Assembly (NCBI RefSeq): GCF_008330945.1
Contig: NZ_CP043489.1
Span: 5,219,501-5,283,500 of the forward strand
Direction of reading: 5' to 3'
From: Labrys sp. KNU-23
Lineage (GTDB): Bacteria; Pseudomonadota; Alphaproteobacteria; Rhizobiales; Labraceae
DNA length: 64,000 nt
A model generated the notes under the pieces. The model was not told where the DNA came from. It saw only the letters and a list, made by a program, of their open reading frames with translations, and searched no databases. Both the position numbers and the translations under genes were made by a program. This document shows positions 60,354 through 64,000 of this stretch, in pieces. Position 1 is the first letter of the stretch; every line of letters starts with the position of its first letter.

Positions 60354-60883
60354 ACGCAATCGAGCAGGGCCGCGCCTTGCGCCGGCTGCGCATGCTGAAG
60401 GGCATCAAGCAAAGCCATCTCGGCGAATTGCTCGGCGTGGACCAGGCCAGCATTTCCCGCTGGGAAAGAGGAACCGTGCCGCTCGGGGAGGATCGCTGGC
60501 GGACCGTCCTGGATCTTCTCGTCACAGCCCCGAAGCCCGCCGAAGATGCCGCATTGAAGCGTCTGGTGACCTCTTCGAACGCCAAGGTTCACCTCATTTG
60601 CGACCATAGCCATCGCCTGCTGGCGGCTTCCCTGCCGCGGCAGGCCGAATGGCACGCCCACTTGCTCGGCAGCTCGCTGCTTCCCTACGCCACGGCTGAA
60701 ATCCTGGCGGCGGAGGAGGGGCTCGCCGACCGCGGTTGGCACGAGGGTTTTCTGGTCTCGCTGACGCTCGAGACCGGCGCCAATCACGACCCGGTCTTGC
60801 CGATCGCACCGAGCCGGGTGCTGTGGGAGCGCATGACGCTGGCCGATGGCAGCGCCGCGCGGCTGGTGACCACCGTCGGTTGA
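60350..60883 (+). CDS. XRE-type HTH protein, coupled to tetR
   Basis: 177 residues. N-terminal Cro/C1-type HTH: LRRLRMLKGIKQSHLGELLG, then VDQASISRWERGTVPLGEDR. The remaining 115 residues (from about 65) match nothing I recognise; they include a segment CDHSHRLLAASLP and may be PAS-like. The ATG at 60350 overlaps the tetR stop by 4 bases, so expression is coupled to tetR. The classic tet determinants do not have a gene here. Could be a second, independent regulator that merely uses the tetR message. Confidence 0.78.
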   Translation: MNAIEQGRALRRLRMLKGIKQSHLGELLGVDQASISRWERGTVPLGEDRWRTVLDLLVTAPKPAEDAALKRLVTSSNAKVHLICDHSHRLLAASLPRQAEWHAHLLGSSLLPYATAEILAAEEGLADRGWHEGFLVSLTLETGANHDPVLPIAPSRVLWERMTLADGSAARLVTTVG

Positions 60884-60970
60884 TCGAACTCATGCATATT
60901 TTATGCGTCGCCGGCACGGCCCGCGATCGCTAATCGTCGGTGCCGGATTGCGAATAACGGGTAGTTCACC

Positions 60971-61957
60971 ATGACGATTTTGGTAACGGGCAGTGCCGGA
61001 CATCTGGGCGAGGCACTGATACGCACCTTGCGGGCAGAGGGGCGGCCTGCCATCGGGCTCGACATCAAGGCCTCGCCTTTCACCGATGCCGTGGGCTCGA
61101 TCGGCGATCGCGATTTCGTCCAACGTCATCTGCAGGGCGTGCACACGATTCTCCACGCGGCCACGCTGCACAAGCCGCATGTGGCCACCCATGGCTATCG
61201 GGACTTTCTCGACGTCAACGTCCACGGGACTCTCGTGCTGCTCGAGGCGGCCGCAGCTTCCGGTGTGGAATCCTTCGTTTTCACCAGTACGACCAGCACC
61301 TTCGGTTCGGCCCTGACGCCGGCCGCGGGCGAACCGGCGGCCTGGATCACCGAAGACGTGATCCCGATCCCGAAAAACATCTATGGGGCCAGCAAGGTCG
61401 CGGCGGAGACCCTGTGCGAGCTGTTCGCGCGCCGCCACCGCCTGCCCGTCATCGTGCTGCGCACCTCGCGCTTCTTCCCGGAAGCCGACGACGATGCGCA
61501 GATGAGGGAACGCTACAGTACCGACAATGCCCAGGCCAACGAGTTGCTCAACCGCCGCTGCGACATCGAGGATGTGGTCGGCGCCCATCTGGCGGCGGCG
61601 GACAGGGCGCCCTCGCTCGGTTTCGGCCGCTACATCATCTCCGCGACCACGCCTTTCGGCCTGGATGACCGCACGGCTTTGCGGGCCGACGCGCCGGCGC
61701 TCGTGCAGCGGCTGTTTCCCGATTGTGCCGAGCTCTATGCCGCCAGGGGATGGACCCTGTTTCCGCAGGTGGACCGCGTCTATGTCAACGCGCGGGCACG
61801 GGCCGAACTCGGCTGGCGCCCTCGCTACGATTTCAGGCACATGCTTGACTGCCTGCGCGAAGGGAAGGATTTCCGCAGCCCTCTCGCAGGTGAGGTCGGC
61901 AGCAAGGGCTACCACGACAGGTTTTTCTCGGAAGGCCCCTATCCGGTTCACGATTGA
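60971..61957 (+). CDS. NAD-dependent epimerase/dehydratase family protein
   Basis: 328 residues, extended SDR. GSAGHLGEAL at residues 7-16 is the GxxGxxG loop; VLLEAAAASGVESFVFTSTT, and YGASKVAAETL with Tyr-x3-Lys, follow. Such enzymes act on nucleotide sugars or related. Context (tet locus one side, hydroquinone genes the other) gives no hint of pathway. ATG at 60971. It converges on the carboxylesterase gene. Confidence 0.87.
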   Translation: MTILVTGSAGHLGEALIRTLRAEGRPAIGLDIKASPFTDAVGSIGDRDFVQRHLQGVHTILHAATLHKPHVATHGYRDFLDVNVHGTLVLLEAAAASGVESFVFTSTTSTFGSALTPAAGEPAAWITEDVIPIPKNIYGASKVAAETLCELFARRHRLPVIVLRTSRFFPEADDDAQMRERYSTDNAQANELLNRRCDIEDVVGAHLAAADRAPSLGFGRYIISATTPFGLDDRTALRADAPALVQRLFPDCAELYAARGWTLFPQVDRVYVNARARAELGWRPRYDFRHMLDCLREGKDFRSPLAGEVGSKGYHDRFFSEGPYPVHD

Positions 61958-61984
61958 GCGGCAGGCCAAGCAAGGCTTTTCCGA

Positions 61985-62004
61985 AGGCGCGCATGATCGC
62001 GCCT
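61985..62004. terminator. Hairpin between convergent genes
   Basis: AGGCGCG-CATGAT-CGCGCCT stem (7 bp, 6-base loop) in the 78-base convergent gap, followed by CCGG and a T-rich stretch on the plus strand. It could end both the epimerase and esterase messages. Confidence 0.5.
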
Positions 62005-62035
62005 CCGGACAACGGTTTTCTTTCCCGTCGAGGGC

Positions 62036-62656
62036 CTACAGGCCAGCGAGCCAGGACTTGGTTTGTGCGACATCGGCCTGCGTCAGGCCATGGCCGGCCG
62101 GGAGCGTCTCGTGGCGCACGGCGGCACCACGCTCCTTCAGAAGGTCGGCCAGCTTGCCGGCATTCGCTGCCGGCACGATCGGGTCGGCCGCTCCGGAAAG
62201 CATCAGCACCGGCTTGCCGTCCAACGCCGCCGGAGGCGCGGATCGCAAGGGCGTCATCGGCCGGAGCAGTGCGGCACCGGCAAGGGCTTGCGGATGCAGC
62301 AGCAAGAGCGCGGCGGCGATATTGGCGCCATTGGAAAAACCCAATGCGATGGGAGCATCGAGGCCGTAAGCCTTGCGTGCTTCCGCAATGAAACCTGCCA
62401 GTTCGGCAGCCCGCCGACGCAGGTCCTCTTCATCGAACACACCTTCGCCCAGGCGCCGGAAAAACCGGGGCATGCCGTTTTCCAGCACGTTGCCACGCGG
62501 GGAGAGCAGGGCACGGCCGGGCGCCACCAGCTCGCCCAGGCCGATGAGATCGTTTTCGTCGCCACCCGTCCCATGCAGGAGCAGGAGAGGGGGGCTCTTC
62601 GTATCCCGGCCGGGAACGAAGCGATGGATGTACGACAATGGGGGTGTCACGGTCAT
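62036..62656 (-). CDS. MhqD-like carboxylesterase (alpha/beta hydrolase)
   Basis: 206 residues. LLHGTGGDENDL oxyanion region, nucleophile elbow LGFSNGAN, Asp in SGAADPIVP and His in LPAGHGLT complete the triad. It resembles the MhqD phospholipase/carboxylesterase, which in Bacillus acts with the MhqO dioxygenase in quinone detoxification. It follows the dioxygenase gene by 80 bases on the same strand. ATG at 62656 with CGAGGAGG upstream. Confidence 0.85.
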   Translation of the reverse strand: MTVTPPLSYIHRFVPGRDTKSPPLLLLHGTGGDENDLIGLGELVAPGRALLSPRGNVLENGMPRFFRRLGEGVFDEEDLRRRAAELAGFIAEARKAYGLDAPIALGFSNGANIAAALLLLHPQALAGAALLRPMTPLRSAPPAALDGKPVLMLSGAADPIVPAANAGKLADLLKERGAAVRHETLPAGHGLTQADVAQTKSWLAGL

Positions 62657-62736
62657 GGCTATTGCCTCCTCGGTTCGAGGTGATGGGTGCGCTCGGCCGG
62701 TCACGCCGGACGAGGCCGCTAGAGGAAAGTACGCTT

Positions 62737-63681
62737 CTAGGATGCGCCTTGCTCCAGGCGGGGCAGGGTTTCTTCCAGAGCCGAACGGCGGGCTTCCAGG
62801 AATGCCGGCAGTTTCAGGGTCTCGCCGAGCGTCGATGCCGGCTCGTCCACGGCAAAGCCGGGAATATCGGTCGCAATCTCGAACAGGACACGCCCGGGTT
62901 CCCGGAAATAGACGGAGCGGAAATAGTTGCGATCCTTCTGCTCCGTGGTGCGAATGCCATGGTGCTGGGCGAGCTTGCGTACCATCGCTGCCTCCTCGGC
63001 ATCATCGGTGGCGCGAAAAGCGATGTGATGCACCGAGCCACCGCCGAGACGGGCCGGCAGGAGACCTCCAGCCTCGTGAATGTCGACGACGCTGCCTGCG
63101 CCGCCGTCGCTGACCCGATAGCGCACCAGGCTGCCTTCACGTCCGACCTCGCCGAAGCCGAAGACATTGGTGAGGATGGCACCAGTCGGCGCCGCTTCCG
63201 CGAGCAGCAGATTGACACTGTGGAAACCGCGGATGGCGGCATCGGCGGGGATGCCGGCGCCAGTCCACCCGGCTTCGTTCTCAATGCCGGGCACGGCGAC
63301 GAGCGCGAGGCGCATGCCGTCCGGATCCTGGAACGAGAGCAAGGTCTCGCCAAAACGCCTGGTCAGCGGCTGGTGGGCAACGCCGTTCTCGACAAAGCGA
63401 TGTGCCCAATAACCGATCGAGCCTTCCGGCACCCGCAGCACGGTCTCCTGCGTTTCGCCAAGGCCGACACGGCCCGGCGCAACGTGCTCCCAGGGAAAGA
63501 AGGTCAGGATGCTGCCGGGATGGCCGACCTCGTCACCATAATAGAGGTGGTAAGTGCCGGGATCGTCGAAATTCACGGTCTTCTTGACGAGGCGAAGGCC
63601 AAGTATGCGGGTGTAGAAATCGAGATTGCGCCGGGCGGGACCCGCGATGGCCGTGACGTGGTGGATGCCCTTGCCGCTCAT
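62737..63681 (-). CDS. MhqO-like ring-cleaving dioxygenase (two VOC domains)
   Basis: 314 residues, two vicinal-oxygen-chelate domains. Metal ligands: His in IHHVTAI (domain 1), His in SVHHIAF and Glu in RVLFEIATD (domain 2), as in extradiol dioxygenases and MhqO. It should cleave hydroquinone or catechol-type rings. Divergent from a LysR gene, and in operon with the MhqD-like esterase. ATG at 63681 with AAAGGAA upstream. MhqA/LinE-type naming is also possible. Confidence 0.87.
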   Translation of the reverse strand: MSGKGIHHVTAIAGPARRNLDFYTRILGLRLVKKTVNFDDPGTYHLYYGDEVGHPGSILTFFPWEHVAPGRVGLGETQETVLRVPEGSIGYWAHRFVENGVAHQPLTRRFGETLLSFQDPDGMRLALVAVPGIENEAGWTGAGIPADAAIRGFHSVNLLLAEAAPTGAILTNVFGFGEVGREGSLVRYRVSDGGAGSVVDIHEAGGLLPARLGGGSVHHIAFRATDDAEEAAMVRKLAQHHGIRTTEQKDRNYFRSVYFREPGRVLFEIATDIPGFAVDEPASTLGETLKLPAFLEARRSALEETLPRLEQGAS

Positions 63682-63858
63682 GGCGAGATTCCTTTCGGTC
63701 GGGGATTCCAGTTCCTTGACGAAAGAGATAGGCCCGATGCCCGGGAAATTACCATTGCGTCGGTGCAATGAATTTATTGAATTTCGAAGCATTGAATTGT
63801 CGAAGTGAAATGTAATATAGGTGGAGAATGCGCCGAGGGCGCCGTTGGGGAATATGTC

Positions 63859-64000
63859 GTGGGGGACGGTTTTCCGAATTTGGCCTGGGACGATTTGCGC
63901 CTGGTGAAGGCCGTCGCCGATGCCCGAAACCTGCCCGCAGCAGCGGCGCGCATCGGTATTGATCACTCGACCGCCTTCCGGCGGCTGCGCCTGATCGAAC
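63859..64000 (+). CDS. LysR-family regulator, partial (cut by window end)
   Basis: Only the first 47 codons are present. The start is GTG at 63859 with GGGGAA upstream, or TTG at 63880. The HTH is clear: DLRLVKAVADARNLPAAAAR, then IGIDHSTAFRRLRLIE. It is divergent from the MhqO-like dioxygenase gene, so probably its regulator. The rest of the protein lies outside the window. The 177-base gap between them holds the divergent promoters and no other gene. Confidence 0.85.
   Translation, partial: MGDGFPNLAWDDLRLVKAVADARNLPAAAARIGIDHSTAFRRLRLIE

Noticed and set aside
58364..60883. tet locus as a recent transposon-borne gain.
   Set aside because: No transposase, inverted terminal repeats or change of base composition seen around it. 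It remains possible that an island edge lies outside my view.
61958..62035. Convergent gap sequence as a RIME-type repeat.
   Set aside because: Only short pieces (GCATGATC, TCCGGA) recall that element; a simple hairpin explains the sequence better.

Overview
The window is GC-rich chromosomal DNA from an alphaproteobacterium, most likely a member of the Hyphomicrobiales (Rhizobiales). The evidence is a bioBFDAZ operon with a FabH-like BioZ and a divergent GntR-type BioR with matching operators; a guaB-rsmB-guaA neighbourhood; a FixK/FnrN-type oxygen sensor beside cydABX/cydDC; and several families of palindromic intergenic repeats of the kind common in that order. I found no transposase, phage gene, CRISPR array, rRNA or tRNA gene.

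Layout. 1-6.7 kb: housekeeping genes (alaC-type aminotransferase, guaB, an RsmB-type rRNA methyltransferase, a small exported COX2-like protein, guaA). 6.8-15.4 kb: small stress or accessory transcription units (LysR with NAD(P)-dependent reductase, SDR and Rid protein; AraC with SDR; ArsR with SRPBCC protein; GFA protein; 2'-5' RNA ligase family; YdeI family; and an APH(3')-type aminoglycoside kinase). 15.5-22.5 kb: a cytosine-deaminase-like amidohydrolase and a questin-oxidase-like protein, divergent from a four-gene MalEFGK-type ABC transporter. 22.7-31.0 kb: riboflavin synthase, a DUF4279 protein, the biotin operon with BioR, and a MerR-ATPase fusion. 31.1-36.9 kb: HxlR/MFS pair, TPR protein, flavin reductase, superoxide dismutase, TetR/MFS drug-efflux pair. 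36.9-44.3 kb: cytochrome bd oxidase (cydA, cydB and the tiny cydX) divergent from its maturation exporter cydDC, followed by an FNR-type regulator; a perfect FNR box lies in the divergent promoter. 44.5-46.9 kb: MetX-like alpha/beta hydrolase, AmiS/UreI channel and LysR. 46.9-58.4 kb: an IclR-flanked catabolic operon with a ribose-type ABC transporter, an amidohydrolase, a D-amino-acid deaminase-like PLP enzyme, a RidA protein, an M14-like deacylase and a D-aminoacylase. 58.4-60.9 kb: a canonical tetR/tetA tetracycline pair with two tet operators and an overlapping XRE-type gene. 61-64 kb: an epimerase, and an MhqD/MhqO-like hydroquinone-detoxification pair divergent from a LysR gene cut by the window end.

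The most interesting parts are: the 48-58 kb operon, which looks like an uptake-to-keto-acid route for N-acylated D-amino acids or related amides; the questin-oxidase/deaminase/ABC-transporter locus; the MerR-ATPase fusion; the CuA-less COX2-like protein; and palindromic repeats placed directly after the binding-protein gene of both ABC transporter operons, as in E. coli malE-malF. All functions are read from sequence motifs by eye; no database search was run.
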